Below, one piece after another: positions 11,183-19,802 of a stretch of 64,000 nucleotides of DNA (position 1 is the stretch's first letter; the number at the start of each line of letters is the position of its first letter). Below the pieces are notes generated by a model. The model had not been told where the DNA came from, did no database searches, and saw only the letters and a program-made list of their open reading frames with translations. This DNA comes from Sulfuricella sp. (GTDB taxonomy: Bacteria; Pseudomonadota; Gammaproteobacteria; Burkholderiales; Sulfuricellaceae): NCBI GenBank assembly GCA_041651995.1, contig JBAZID010000005.1:1-64000 (forward strand), in the 5' to 3' direction. Position numbers and translations under genes: made by a program.

Positions 11183-11269
11183 TCCCCTCTCCCCAACCCC
11201 TCCCCCGCGAGGGGGGAGGGGCTATGTCTCCCCTCGCCCCTTGCGGGAGAGGGGCCGGGGGAGAGGGGC
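11183..11269. repeat. C/G-rich hairpin cluster between pyrD and ald
   Basis: Alternating C-rich and G-rich tracts (CCCCTCCCCCGCGAGGGGGG and CCCCTTGCGGGAGAGGGG) can form two strong hairpins. They resemble in composition the element at 5839-5886. No U-tract follows. Confidence 0.55.
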
Positions 11270-11302
11270 GCCAGCCGTGAATATGGAAAAATGGAGCCAG
11301 CC

Positions 11303-12406
11303 ATGCTGATCGGTGTCCCGAAAGAAATCAAGGATCACGAATTCCGTGTTGGCCTTACCCCGACAGGCGTTCGCGCCCTGGCCGCTGCCGGCCACGAGGT
11401 GCGGGTGGAAACCCGCGCGGGTGCTGCAATCGGCTATGGCGATGAACGCTATGCCGCCGCCGGAGCGCAAATCGTGGCCACGGCTGCGGAAGCCTGGACC
11501 TGTCCCATGGTGATCAAGGTCAAGGAACCCCAGCCTGCCGAGATCGCGCTGCTGCATGAAGGCCTGATACTCTTCACCTACCTGCACCTTGCCGCCGATG
11601 CCGGACTGACGCGCCAACTGGTGGAACACAAGATCGTCGGCATCGCCTACGAAACCGTTACCGATAACCAGGGCCGCCTGCCCCTGCTCATCCCGATGTC
11701 CGAAGTCGCGGGCCGGATCGCGATTCAGGCTGGCGCGGTCAGCCTGCAGATGAACCATGGCGGCAGTGGCGTGCTGCTGGGCGGGGTAGCGGGCGTCATG
11801 CCGGGGAAAGTCACGATTCTCGGCGCCGGCTCGGTCGGTACAGAGGCAGCCAAAATGGCGCTGGGGCTGGGCGCGGATACCACGATTGTGGATATCGATC
11901 TGAATCGCCTGCGCTTTCTGGACGATATTTTTGGCGGGCGCCTCAAGACCTGTTATTCGCAGACTGGCGCCATCGAGAAATTGGTCGCGGACGCCGACCT
12001 GGTGGTCGGTTCGGTGCTGATCCCCGGCAAACGCGCGCCCAAGCTGATCAGCCGTGACATGGTCTGCAAAATGCGTCCCGGATCGGTGCTGGTGGATGTC
12101 TGCATCGATCAGGGCGGCTGCGCGGAAACCTCGCGCCCGACAACTCACTCCGAGCCCACTTATGTCGAAGCAGGCGTGGTGCACTACTGCGTCACCAACA
12201 TGCCCGCCGCCTGCGCCCGCACCTCGACCCAGGCACTCACCCATGCCACCCTGCCCTACGCGCTGAAGATCGCCAGCCTCGGTTACCAGGTAGCCATGAG
12301 GGAAGATAAGGGATTGATGAACGGGCTCAATCTGCATCTCGGGCAGGTGACCCATCCCAACGTGGCGGCAGACCTGGGTTATGAGTACCAACCCTACCAG
12401 CCTTAG
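11303..12406 (+). CDS. ald: alanine dehydrogenase
   Basis: A 367-residue NAD-dependent enzyme interconverting L-alanine and pyruvate plus ammonia. The N-terminus MLIGVPKEIKDHEFRVGLTP is diagnostic. The Rossmann motif ILGAGSVGTEAAKMALGLGA lies near residues 170-190, and the catalytic Lys/His region YLHLA is visible. The ATG at 11303 is preceded by GGAGCC; an in-frame ATG at 11291 would add four residues. The stop is separated by two bases from the convergent rmuC stop, so no independent terminator fits between them. Confidence 0.96.
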   Translation: MLIGVPKEIKDHEFRVGLTPTGVRALAAAGHEVRVETRAGAAIGYGDERYAAAGAQIVATAAEAWTCPMVIKVKEPQPAEIALLHEGLILFTYLHLAADAGLTRQLVEHKIVGIAYETVTDNQGRLPLLIPMSEVAGRIAIQAGAVSLQMNHGGSGVLLGGVAGVMPGKVTILGAGSVGTEAAKMALGLGADTTIVDIDLNRLRFLDDIFGGRLKTCYSQTGAIEKLVADADLVVGSVLIPGKRAPKLISRDMVCKMRPGSVLVDVCIDQGGCAETSRPTTHSEPTYVEAGVVHYCVTNMPAACARTSTQALTHATLPYALKIASLGYQVAMREDKGLMNGLNLHLGQVTHPNVAADLGYEYQPYQP

Positions 12407-12408
12407 AC

Positions 12409-13803
12409 TTACTCCCCCTCCAGTACCTCCAGCACGTCCTGCTGGGGATGCTCCAGTTCCACCGCCTCGATCTTGCGGAAGCGGTCGCTGATCTTCTTGC
12501 TGGTGGTATGCACGTCCAGCGCGTCATCGTGCGCCAGGCGGATATGGTCGGCGAGCTTCTTCATGCGTGTGTCGAAGCGCTCGAATTCCTTGCCCAGCTT
12601 GTTCAGGGCGTCCTTGATGATGTGCACCTGCTTGCGCGTTTCCACGTCCTTCATCACCGCGCGGGCGGTGTTCAGCACCGCCATCATGGTGGTGGGCGAG
12701 ACGATCCACACCCGCTTGCTCATGGCGTAATCCACCACTTCCGGGTGATAGGCGTGGATTTCGGCGAACACCGCCTCGGCCGGAATGAACATCACCGCGC
12801 CGTCGGAGGTCTCATTGGCGATGATGTATTTGCTCGCAATGTCGTCCACATGCTTGCGCACGTCCGCCTTGAACTGCCTCTGCGCTACAGTGTGGTCGGC
12901 CTCGCTGACGCCCTGCGTGAACATCCTGTGATAGTTCTCAAGAGGAAACTTGGAATCCACCCCCACCGTGCCGGTCGGCTCGGGCAGGAACAGGGCGCAA
13001 TCCACCCGGCTGCCATTGGACAGCGTGTACTGCATGGCATACATGGTGGGCGGCAGGATGTTGCGGATCAGGTTCTCCAGCTGCACTTCACCGAAGGCGC
13101 CGCGCGAACGCTTGTCGCCCAGCAGCTCCTGCAGGCTGACGACATTGGTGGTGAGACCGTCGATCTTCTTCTGCGCCTCGTCGATGGTCGCCAGGCGCGC
13201 CATCACGTTGGCGAAAGTCTCGTTGGTCTTCTTGAAGCCCTCGTCCAGACGCTCCGTCACCTTGCCGCTGATCTGCTCCAGACGGCCATCCACGGTCTTG
13301 CTCAGGCCCTCGATGGTCGTCACCAGCTGCTGGGTGCTGTTCTTCATCGTGGTCTGGATCAGCTCCTGGTCCGCCCTGCCCTGCTCCGCCAGGGTCTGCA
13401 TGGTCTTGGCGATCACCTCGGCGCGCATGGCGTCCTGCTTGCTTTGCAGTTGCACGCTCAGCTCAGCCAGTTGCTTCAGCAAGGCCTCGCGCGTCTGCGC
13501 CAGGCTGTCGTTCTGAGCCAGCTGCAGCGACTGCATGGCATCGCGCGTCAGTTTCAGTTCCTGTGCAACAATTTCGCGCAGGCGCTCGGAGCTTTCCAGC
13601 AAGGCATGATTCATTCGATCGCCCTGTTTCGCCAGACCATCGTGAAGATCCGTCAGCATGGCGCGGTGTTTCTCTTCCATGACCTGCGCAAGATAATCCG
13701 GCAGTTCGTGCTGCGAACGGGTCAGCCCGCCGAGCTTGATGCCAACCCACAGCGAGGCCAGCAGAATAAAAATTATCAGTACGGCAATCAGAATTTCGAG
13801 CAT
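12409..13803 (-). CDS. rmuC: DNA recombination protein RmuC
   Basis: A 464-residue protein of the RmuC family, known to limit inversions at short inverted repeats. An N-terminal membrane segment (residues 2-22, IAVLIIFILLASLWVGIKLG) is followed by a long coiled coil (about 40-220) and the nuclease-like RmuC core with DSKFPLENY and MFIPAEAVFAEI. The start at 13803 is preferred: the 32-codon upstream extension in the same frame reads through a dispersed repeat (translating as DCFAALAMT) and is not conserved protein. Confidence 0.93.
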   Translation of the reverse strand: MLEILIAVLIIFILLASLWVGIKLGGLTRSQHELPDYLAQVMEEKHRAMLTDLHDGLAKQGDRMNHALLESSERLREIVAQELKLTRDAMQSLQLAQNDSLAQTREALLKQLAELSVQLQSKQDAMRAEVIAKTMQTLAEQGRADQELIQTTMKNSTQQLVTTIEGLSKTVDGRLEQISGKVTERLDEGFKKTNETFANVMARLATIDEAQKKIDGLTTNVVSLQELLGDKRSRGAFGEVQLENLIRNILPPTMYAMQYTLSNGSRVDCALFLPEPTGTVGVDSKFPLENYHRMFTQGVSEADHTVAQRQFKADVRKHVDDIASKYIIANETSDGAVMFIPAEAVFAEIHAYHPEVVDYAMSKRVWIVSPTTMMAVLNTARAVMKDVETRKQVHIIKDALNKLGKEFERFDTRMKKLADHIRLAHDDALDVHTTSKKISDRFRKIEAVELEHPQQDVLEVLEGE

Positions 13804-13861
13804 GTTTTTCTCCCTGCGCGGGAGTATAGCGCAGAGAAGCGCCGATTTATTCCGCCACCCC

Positions 13862-13941
13862 GTCATTGCGAGCGCAGCGAAGCAATCTCTATCTGGCAAA
13901 TCAACAGACTACTGATTACTTCGCTACACTCGCAAAGACAG
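13862..13941. repeat. dispersed GCGAAGCAATCT inverted repeat
   Basis: TCATTGCGAGCGCAGCGAAG (from 13863) and ATTACTTCGCTACACTCGCA (from 13914) form an imperfect inverted repeat upstream of rmuC. A second copy of the family is at 24150-24227 between rsxD and rsxC. Confidence 0.7.
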
Positions 13942-13946
13942 CTTAC

Positions 13947-14180
13947 TCAGGCGTAATCATCGATCTGATGATCATCCTGGCGTGAGTTTTCCGGAGAGGG
14001 GTTTGGAATGGGCTTGCGCGGGCGCTTCTTGTGCAGCTGGTCTTCCCAGTATTCCATGGGTTTGGAGCTGCCATGATCGGGGTGAAGGGGGAAAGAGTGC
14101 TCCAGGCCACCGACCGGATCATCGGCGGCGAAATACAGGCGATCTTGCGCGTGAGTAAAAAAGGGGTTGCTGTCCAGCAT
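13947..14180 (-). CDS. small unidentified protein at the end of the fliDST run
   Basis: A 77-residue, charged, proline-rich protein (MLDSNPFFTHAQDRLYFAAD at the N-terminus, ending QDDHQIDDYA) without membrane segments. It begins 14 nt after the fliT stop on the same strand, so it is probably cotranscribed with fliD-fliS-fliT. I do not recognise a family. The reading frame is preferred over the overlapping one (13943-14194, TTG start) because its composition is protein-like and it starts with ATG. A function in flagellar assembly is only guilt by association. Confidence 0.6.
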   Translation of the reverse strand: MLDSNPFFTHAQDRLYFAADDPVGGLEHSFPLHPDHGSSKPMEYWEDQLHKKRPRKPIPNPSPENSRQDDHQIDDYA

Positions 14181-14194
14181 GTCTTACGCCCCAA

Positions 14195-14521
14195 TTATGG
14201 GCCGTAGGCCTGGGAAATCTTGCGTTCGGCGCCCATGCTGCCGAGCAGCGCCTTCAGTTCATCCTGCCAGGCCAGGGCAAGAGCAGTGCATTCGGCATCC
14301 TTCTCCAGAATGGCCCCGATCAGACCGGCCACCTGATCCGCCACTTCATCTGGAATCGCGCCTTGCGCGGCATCCGCCATCAGTTCGGACAGCACCGCAG
14401 CACGTTGCTGCTCCAGTTCGACCAACTCATCCCACTGCCCTTGCCGGGCAGTTTCCAGCATCTTCCCGGCGAGTAGCGCCACGGCTTCGTAGCGCTGCAC
14501 TATCCAGGCTGAGCGAGTCAT
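14195..14521 (-). CDS. fliT: flagellar protein FliT, probable FliD export chaperone
   Basis: A 108-residue, mostly helical small protein directly after fliS, the usual position of fliT. FliT binds the filament cap protein FliD before export and can modulate FlhDC in enterics. Sequence conservation in the family is low. Here the helical pattern with YEAVALLAGKMLETARQGQW and VELEQQRAAVLSEL supports it. It starts one base after the fliS stop, suggesting translational coupling. Confidence 0.8.
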   Translation of the reverse strand: MTRSAWIVQRYEAVALLAGKMLETARQGQWDELVELEQQRAAVLSELMADAAQGAIPDEVADQVAGLIGAILEKDAECTALALAWQDELKALLGSMGAERKISQAYGP

Positions 14522-14522
14522 C

Positions 14523-14987
14523 TCAGGCCTTGCCGTAGCTCATCGAGGGGCGGGCGGATATTGCGGGCTGCTCCACGGGCGGCGCAACCGCCTGGACTTG
14601 CTGTCCGATCTTCTCCCACGCACCCTTGAGTTCGCCGAGCAATCGCGACACCTCATCCAGCCCATCCACATCATTGCTGATATTCGCCATCAACAGCCGG
14701 CCGCCCATGTATTCGTACAATGCTTTCAGGTTTCTTGCCAGCTCACCACCCGCCTCTTCGTCCAGGCTAACCTTGAGGCCCTCGTCGATAATGGCGATGG
14801 CCTTGGAAATGGACTCACCCTTGGCGGCAACGTTACCCTGCTGCATATATGCCTTGCCACGCAGAACAGCCAGAATCGCCGCATCAAACAACATCATGAC
14901 CAGCTTGTGCGGACTGGCGTTGGCAATGCTGGTCTCGACTCCCGCCCTGGAGTAGGCATTCAGTGCGCTATGGGACATGGCATTCAT
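14523..14987 (-). CDS. fliS: flagellin export chaperone FliS
   Basis: A 154-residue FliS protein, which binds the C-terminus of flagellin in the cytoplasm and prevents premature polymerisation. Diagnostic segments are ALNAYSRAGVETSIANASPH and LVMMLFDAAILAVLRGKAYM near residues 7-48. The C-terminus is longer than the roughly 130-residue norm, with a proline-rich tail. It lies 22 nt downstream of fliD and is coupled to fliT. Confidence 0.95.
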   Translation of the reverse strand: MNAMSHSALNAYSRAGVETSIANASPHKLVMMLFDAAILAVLRGKAYMQQGNVAAKGESISKAIAIIDEGLKVSLDEEAGGELARNLKALYEYMGGRLLMANISNDVDGLDEVSRLLGELKGAWEKIGQQVQAVAPPVEQPAISARPSMSYGKA

Positions 14988-15009
14988 TTTATTTTTTCTC
15001 CGGAATCAA

Positions 15010-16407
15010 TCAGCTACTTGCCCCTGGCAAGTTGGCCAATTGTTGCGTCAGGTAATTGCTGGTCTGGGTCATGCTGGCGATCAGCGTATCCAGTGCGGTG
15101 AATTGCTTGCGATAACGCTCTTCGGTCAGAATCAGGCGCTGCTGGATCGACTCGCTCTGCTGCGTGATGCTTTTGATTGAAGCGTTCAGGCCATCTGTGC
15201 GGTTTTCGATCAGACCATCCGTCTCCACCATGCTCCCGGCCGCCGTATCGATCGCGCCACCATAAGCCGCCACCAGATTGGCGACACCGCCAAAGTTTCC
15301 CGAGATTGCCGCATCCAGCTTGGCAGAATCAACTTTCAGCGTACCATCTTTCTGCATGGCCACACCAATATCCGAAAGCCGCTGCAGCGAAGTGCCAGAA
15401 AGTTCGGAAGGCACGTGTCCAAGCAGATTCCGGAAAACGTTTTGCGCTGAACGGAGGGTGCTATCTCCAATCAGCGGACCACCCTGTTTGGTTGTGGCGT
15501 CATATCGCCCCAGGTCCGAGGCAACCTTGGCAAAATCGTTATATGCCTTGACCAGGGCGTTCACCCCTGCCGACAGGCCGGAGGTATCGCGTGCCACGGT
15601 CACGGAGGTTGTGCCGGTCGCCTTGAGCGAGATGGTCAGACCCTCAACCGCGTCGCTGATCGTGTTGCCACTACCCGTGATGCTGATACCGTTTATTTTC
15701 AATGCGGCATCGGCCGCCTCGTCACCCGCATTCTGGACCAGAGCGCCGGTATTGGTCGAGGGTTCATAATTGAGCGCCGCAATATCCCCGGTCACGCGCA
15801 TGACGCTTGCAGTTCCTGTTTGATTGCTGGTCAGCGACAGGTAGCTGTCGCTGCCACTAGTCACTACAGTGGCCGTGATGCCGGTGTTAGCCGCATTGAT
15901 CGCATCGCGCACACCCGCCAGGGTGGTGACGCTGCTGTCCAGGGCAATGGCAATGGAACTTGTGGAGGTAAACACGCCGCTCGAACCCACTCCGCCAGCA
16001 ACGCTGCCGGTCTCGATGGTCATGGTACGGATACCGCTGCCAACACTTGGGTTGACGCCTGAAGTCAGTCGCTGCGCCTTGGCCAGGGAGGTCACCTCAA
16101 GCGAGTAGGTGCCACCCACTGCGCTGGACGAAGCCGAGGCCGAAGCGATGGCCGTGTCGGTCACCGTGGTTTTGTAAGAGGTGAATTTTTCCGTCGCCGT
16201 GACGCCAGTAGCGGGCACCAGGCCGGCGCCAGCAGTTTGCAACGCGGAAATGGCGCCCTTGAGAGAGCCAAGAGCGGAAATTTTTTCCTGAAATACGGCC
16301 TCTTTCTGGGCCAGCAGGGTCAGTGGACGCTGCTCGATCTGCATCAACTGGCTGACGATGCTGTTGACGTCGAGATTGGAACCGATGCCGGGGGAAGAAA
16401 GCGCCAT
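15010..16407 (-). CDS. fliD: flagellar filament cap protein FliD (HAP2)
   Basis: A 465-residue protein forming the cap at the filament tip that promotes flagellin polymerisation. The N-terminal FliD domain begins SSPGIGSNLDVNSIVSQLMQ. A flagellin-like hook-IN motif and central domains follow, and the C-terminal coiled coil RLILTEERYRKQFTALDTLI ends in a family-typical region. It is preceded by a sigma28-like promoter at 16441-16467 and followed by fliS and fliT. Confidence 0.96.
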   Translation of the reverse strand: MALSSPGIGSNLDVNSIVSQLMQIEQRPLTLLAQKEAVFQEKISALGSLKGAISALQTAGAGLVPATGVTATEKFTSYKTTVTDTAIASASASSSAVGGTYSLEVTSLAKAQRLTSGVNPSVGSGIRTMTIETGSVAGGVGSSGVFTSTSSIAIALDSSVTTLAGVRDAINAANTGITATVVTSGSDSYLSLTSNQTGTASVMRVTGDIAALNYEPSTNTGALVQNAGDEAADAALKINGISITGSGNTISDAVEGLTISLKATGTTSVTVARDTSGLSAGVNALVKAYNDFAKVASDLGRYDATTKQGGPLIGDSTLRSAQNVFRNLLGHVPSELSGTSLQRLSDIGVAMQKDGTLKVDSAKLDAAISGNFGGVANLVAAYGGAIDTAAGSMVETDGLIENRTDGLNASIKSITQQSESIQQRLILTEERYRKQFTALDTLIASMTQTSNYLTQQLANLPGASS

Positions 16408-16440
16408 GATGATTATCCTGCCTGGATGTTAATAGTAATA

Positions 16441-16467
16441 TTATCGGCTTAAACAAGGCATTCTTGA
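16441..16467 (-). promoter_or_regulatory. probable sigma28 promoter of fliD
   Basis: On the minus strand a perfect GCCGATAA -10 element (16448-16441) lies 11 bp from TCAAGAAT (16467-16460), which matches the TAAAGTTT -35 consensus at five of eight positions. The -10 is about 34 bp from the fliD start codon. Confidence 0.6.
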
Positions 16468-16515
16468 AATCTGATATTGATTAATCCCGCCAACACATGA
16501 AAGTGACAATGCTCT

Positions 16516-16896
16516 TCAAGCCTTATCCTGCACCAGCAAGCCTTGCAACTGATCAAACGCCTTGGCGATAGCCAGAACTTCCTCTGAAGGAAACTGACGG
16601 ATCACTTCCTTGGTGTCGGTGTCGACCACTTTCACCACATCGATGCCGGTTTCCTCATCCACGGTAAATTGCAGATTGCTCGCCATCATTCTCATGGCCT
16701 GATTGAGCTTCTCTGTCGCCTGCTTGAGAGAGGATGGATTCACTGTCTCCTTGGCTGCCTGCACCGCCTTGGATGGCAACTCAACCGCAGCACTGGAAGT
16801 CTTGACAACATCTGGCACCACTACTCGTTGCGTGCCCGCCTCACCCTGCGTGGATGAGCTGAAAACATTGGAACCCACTTGAGAGATCTGCATCAC
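16516..16896 (-). CDS. flaG: FlaG family flagellar protein
   Basis: A 126-residue protein with the conserved C-terminal FlaG core, LQFTVDEETGIDVVKVVDT followed by KEVIRQFPSEEVLAIAKAF. FlaG influences filament length in polar-flagellated bacteria; its mechanism is unclear. The N-terminal half is low-complexity and poorly conserved. It lies between fliC and fliD as in Pseudomonas and Aeromonas polar loci. The fliC terminator stands upstream, so it may rely on read-through or its own promoter. Confidence 0.9.
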   Translation of the reverse strand: MMQISQVGSNVFSSSTQGEAGTQRVVVPDVVKTSSAAVELPSKAVQAAKETVNPSSLKQATEKLNQAMRMMASNLQFTVDEETGIDVVKVVDTDTKEVIRQFPSEEVLAIAKAFDQLQGLLVQDKA

Positions 16897-16912
16897 ATTC
16901 TCCTCTTAACGG

Positions 16913-16950
16913 AAAAAATCCTGATCAGAAGGCCGCCCCTGACCAGGATT
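16913..16950 (-). terminator. rho-independent terminator after fliC
   Basis: On the minus strand, AATCCTGGTCAG (16950-16939) pairs with CTGATCAGGATT (16928-16917), with one G-U pair. A run of six T follows immediately. It lies between the fliC and flaG genes. Confidence 0.85.
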
Positions 16951-16970
16951 ACTATTCCCTAACTTGACGC

Positions 16971-18470
16971 TTAACGCAACAGGGTCAGCACGTTGTTGGG
17001 CAACGCATTGGCTTGTGCCAGCATCGCCACACCAGCCTGTTGCAGGATCTGGTCACGAGTCATGTTGGCGGTTTCAGCCGCGAAGTCCGCGTCACGGATA
17101 CGGCTACGGGCAGCGGAGATGTTTTCCGACGTCGACTGCAGGTTGGAAATTGTCGCTGCAAACCGGTTTTGCACTGCACCCAGATCGCCACGAATGCTCG
17201 ATACGGTCTTGAGCGCGGCATCCATCACGGCGATGGCGCTGTTGGCGCCAGCGACGGTGCTGATGTCGACTGCGCTGACCAGGGATTGGGAAGAACCCAC
17301 GGAAGTGTCGGCAGCCCCCTCAAGAATGCTGCCAGCCGTATCCGCGATGTTGGAAGATACCGAGAACGAATTGTTGGAATCGAACTCCACATAGCCCGAA
17401 ACGGTTGTGCTATCAACAACGCCACCATCAACAAGCGTTTCAGGATCAACAGCAGCCCCTGCGGCATTGACGGCCGATACCGTAATGTCCTCACCGGCAG
17501 TCGAATGGTTAAAGTCCTGGATCTTGACGTCCTTGCCGTCCGCCTGGGTCAAGGTCAGGGTACCGCCACTCACAGAAGCGCTGACGCCGGTTGTGCCAGT
17601 CACCTTGTTGATCTCGGTGGACAGGGCGCTCAAGTCGGTGGTTGTTACCGCTGCGGAGATCGTTGCCGTGCTGCCGCCGCTACCCAGGGTCAGAGTCACC
17701 GTGCCGTCTGAAGACAGGGCGCTGAGTTGGGCGCTGTTATAGGCACGCGCTGTTACCCCGGTACTGCCTTCCTTGGCATTCACGGAATTGGCAATGGTAT
17801 AGGCACTGTCACCAACAGACACCGAAACCGTCGAAGTGCCCAGGGTGCCGGATACTGTCAGGGTTTGTGCGGCGATGGTATTCGCGCCCGAGGTTGCACC
17901 GAGAGTCGTAGACGACGTACCCTGATCCACATCGATACTTACCGCATTTACATAGTTGTTCGCCAGGTGGGTGGTGCTTGCACCGGCCACCGTCACGCTG
18001 ATGGTCTGGTTGGCGTTGGCGCCGACCTGGAACTGTTGCGCGCTGAACGAGCCATTCAACAGCTTGAGGCCGTTAAATTCAGTAGTGTTGGCGATACGGT
18101 CGATTTCCTGCTTCAGCTGGTTGACCTCGGATTGCAGCGCGGCGCGATCGGAGGCGCTGTTGGTGGCGTTGGCGGACTGAAGGGCCAGTTCGCGAATACG
18201 CTGCAGCGCGTTGCCGGTTTCAACCAGCGCGCCCTCTGCAGTCTGGGCCAGGGAAACACCGTCGTTGGCATTACGTGATGCCTGGTTCAGGCCGCGAATC
18301 TGCGATGACATGCGCTCGGAAATTGCCAGACCTGCCGCATCGTCCTTGGCGCTGTTGATGCGCAGACCGGAGGACAGGCGCTGCAGGGACTGGTTCAGCG
18401 AGCTCTGCGAGGTATTCAGGTTGCGCTGCGCGTTCAGCGAGGCGATGTTGGTGTTGATGACTTGAGCCAT
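16971..18470 (-). CDS. fliC: flagellin
   Basis: A 499-residue flagellin, the filament subunit exported through the flagellar type III system. The conserved D0/D1 N-terminus ([20 protein letters not shown], then [20 protein letters not shown]) and C-terminus ([20 protein letters not shown], ending [12 protein letters not shown]) enclose a variable Thr/Ser/Gly-rich surface region. A strong AGGAG precedes the ATG, and a consensus sigma28 promoter and a rho-independent terminator bracket the gene, so it is a monocistronic late flagellar gene. Only one flagellin is in the window. Confidence 0.98.
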   Translation of the reverse strand: MAQVINTNIASLNAQRNLNTSQSSLNQSLQRLSSGLRINSAKDDAAGLAISERMSSQIRGLNQASRNANDGVSLAQTAEGALVETGNALQRIRELALQSANATNSASDRAALQSEVNQLKQEIDRIANTTEFNGLKLLNGSFSAQQFQVGANANQTISVTVAGASTTHLANNYVNAVSIDVDQGTSSTTLGATSGANTIAAQTLTVSGTLGTSTVSVSVGDSAYTIANSVNAKEGSTGVTARAYNSAQLSALSSDGTVTLTLGSGGSTATISAAVTTTDLSALSTEINKVTGTTGVSASVSGGTLTLTQADGKDVKIQDFNHSTAGEDITVSAVNAAGAAVDPETLVDGGVVDSTTVSGYVEFDSNNSFSVSSNIADTAGSILEGAADTSVGSSQSLVSAVDISTVAGANSAIAVMDAALKTVSSIRGDLGAVQNRFAATISNLQSTSENISAARSRIRDADFAAETANMTRDQILQQAGVAMLAQANALPNNVLTLLR

Positions 18471-18544
18471 TTTGTTTCTCCTTCAAGCTGTTTTAAGGAA
18501 TTCTCGCGGCGGCGAGTGTTTAGTTTGTTCCGCCGTCATGTTCA

Positions 18545-18571
18545 TTAGCGGTGGGGGAGAATAAAACTTTA
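18545..18571 (-). promoter_or_regulatory. sigma28 promoter of fliC overlapping the upstream stop codon
   Basis: TAAAGTTT (18571-18564), an exact -35 match, and ACCGCTAA (18552-18545), close to the GCCGATAA -10 consensus, are separated by 11 bp on the minus strand. The first three bases of the -35 element are the TAA stop of the upstream DUF3025 gene. Confidence 0.85.
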
Positions 18572-19384
18572 GTAATTTTCTTTTTTCTTTTTTCCCGCTG
18601 GCCGGAAATAGTCAGTGTTGTCGTAAAAAACGGGGCTTTCATTTTCGCTCCACCACCCCGGAACGCCCAGTAATGGCACGGGGGTAAGGGCTTGGCTGGA
18701 AAGCCGTCCGGCCGCGGCGAAATGATCCGCCAGCAATAGATCAACAGTCTGGATTTGCGCTTCAGGGGGCAGGTCAAAAAACGCTTGCTCAACTTTTATC
18801 AGCAAGCCTTTTCCGGTGAACCCGATATATGGCTTGAGCGCCTTTTCATACAATGAATGTCCGAAGATCACGAACTTCATTCTCTTTGTGACTTCCTGCC
18901 GCCGCTCACAGAACAGTTCCTTCCAGCGAAAATCCCTGATCAGGCCAGCCAGTTCGTCCTCCGCATGCAGCACCACGATGCCGCTTTCATCGAACAGGGT
19001 CAGGGCATCCTGGGTTTTTCCACGGTTTCCCTCTCCGCCCTGGGAGATGGCCTCGAAATGGCGCGCATTGATCGCCGCCTTGGTGCGCGGAAATGCCAGC
19101 CACACCAGCGCATTGAAGAGGTCGTGCCAGTTTTCCGTGCGGGTCTGCACTTCGCCGTTGAGATAAATACGCGTCTCGTATCTATCTTCCATGCGGGCCG
19201 GCTTGCCTGCCTGGGAAACGAAGCGCAGCGCGGCGCCGCTGGCGGTATAAATGGGTGGATCGAGCAGCGCGTTGTACTCTGCCAGCGTGGGCCAGCGGCC
19301 GAGTTTCGCCAGGGCGGCTCCCACGCCGCGCAGCGGCTCGAACATGGGGGATGAGTCGAGGAAATTTGGCTGCCATTCATCCAT
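18569..19384 (-). CDS. DUF3025 domain-containing protein
   Basis: A 271-residue cytoplasmic protein of the DUF3025 family, common in Betaproteobacteria and without known function. Recognisable segments are WHDLFNALVWLAFPRTKAAI in the middle and GWWSENESPVFYDNTDYFRP at the C-terminus. The ATG at 19384 overlaps the DUF1841 stop by 8 nt; a TTG three codons earlier is possible. It is the last gene of a three-gene overlapping unit with DUF1841 and FIST proteins, so joint expression is likely. Confidence 0.85.
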   Translation of the reverse strand: MDEWQPNFLDSSPMFEPLRGVGAALAKLGRWPTLAEYNALLDPPIYTASGAALRFVSQAGKPARMEDRYETRIYLNGEVQTRTENWHDLFNALVWLAFPRTKAAINARHFEAISQGGEGNRGKTQDALTLFDESGIVVLHAEDELAGLIRDFRWKELFCERRQEVTKRMKFVIFGHSLYEKALKPYIGFTGKGLLIKVEQAFFDLPPEAQIQTVDLLLADHFAAAGRLSSQALTPVPLLGVPGWWSENESPVFYDNTDYFRPAGKKKKENY

Positions 19385-19802
19385 GACGGTCAAGGCAGGC
19401 GAAATACACCACGGGGTCGGGTTGCGTGCGGTTGCGCTGCGCCTGCCAGATCATCTCCCCCAGGCATTCCATGAGCTGGTGCTGGGCGTGATGCGGGTCG
19501 CCGCTGTGCTTCAACAGTTTCTGATAGCGCCCCTTGATGCCTGGCGGCTGATCGATGGAGAGTTGTTCTCCAATGGCAAGGTGCAGGCTGAGATGCAAAA
19601 ACGGGTTGGTCTCACCCTGCTCGGGCAGGTAATCCTGATCCAGGTAGCGATCCGGGTCATTCAGCAGGGTGTGATATTCCGGATGTTGCAGCAGAATTTC
19701 CAGCGTCATGCTTTCGAGCGCGCTCAAGGGCTGGTGCTGACGGTATTTATGCCAGGTGTCGAAGAGAAACTGGCGCGCTTGATCGCGGTTAGGGTTAAAC
19801 AT
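19377..19802 (-). CDS. DUF1841 family protein
   Basis: A 141-residue protein that matches DUF1841, a small conserved proteobacterial family without known function. Hallmarks are FNPNRDQARQFLFDTWHKYR at the N-terminus, ALESMTLEILLQHPEYH and GETNPFLHLSLHLAIGEQLS, which contributes conserved histidines that could bind a metal. It overlaps the FIST gene by 8 nt upstream and the DUF3025 gene by 8 nt downstream. Confidence 0.87.
   Translation of the reverse strand: MFNPNRDQARQFLFDTWHKYRQHQPLSALESMTLEILLQHPEYHTLLNDPDRYLDQDYLPEQGETNPFLHLSLHLAIGEQLSIDQPPGIKGRYQKLLKHSGDPHHAQHQLMECLGEMIWQAQRNRTQPDPVVYFACLDRHG

Noticed and set aside
13804..13899. 32-codon N-terminal extension of rmuC
   Set aside because: It translates a dispersed repeat (DCFAALAMT) and the natural N-terminus with its membrane helix begins at 13803.
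13943..14194. Alternative 83-codon frame downstream of fliT
   Set aside because: It needs a TTG start with no ribosome site and its composition is less protein-like than the overlapping ATG frame at 13947-14180.
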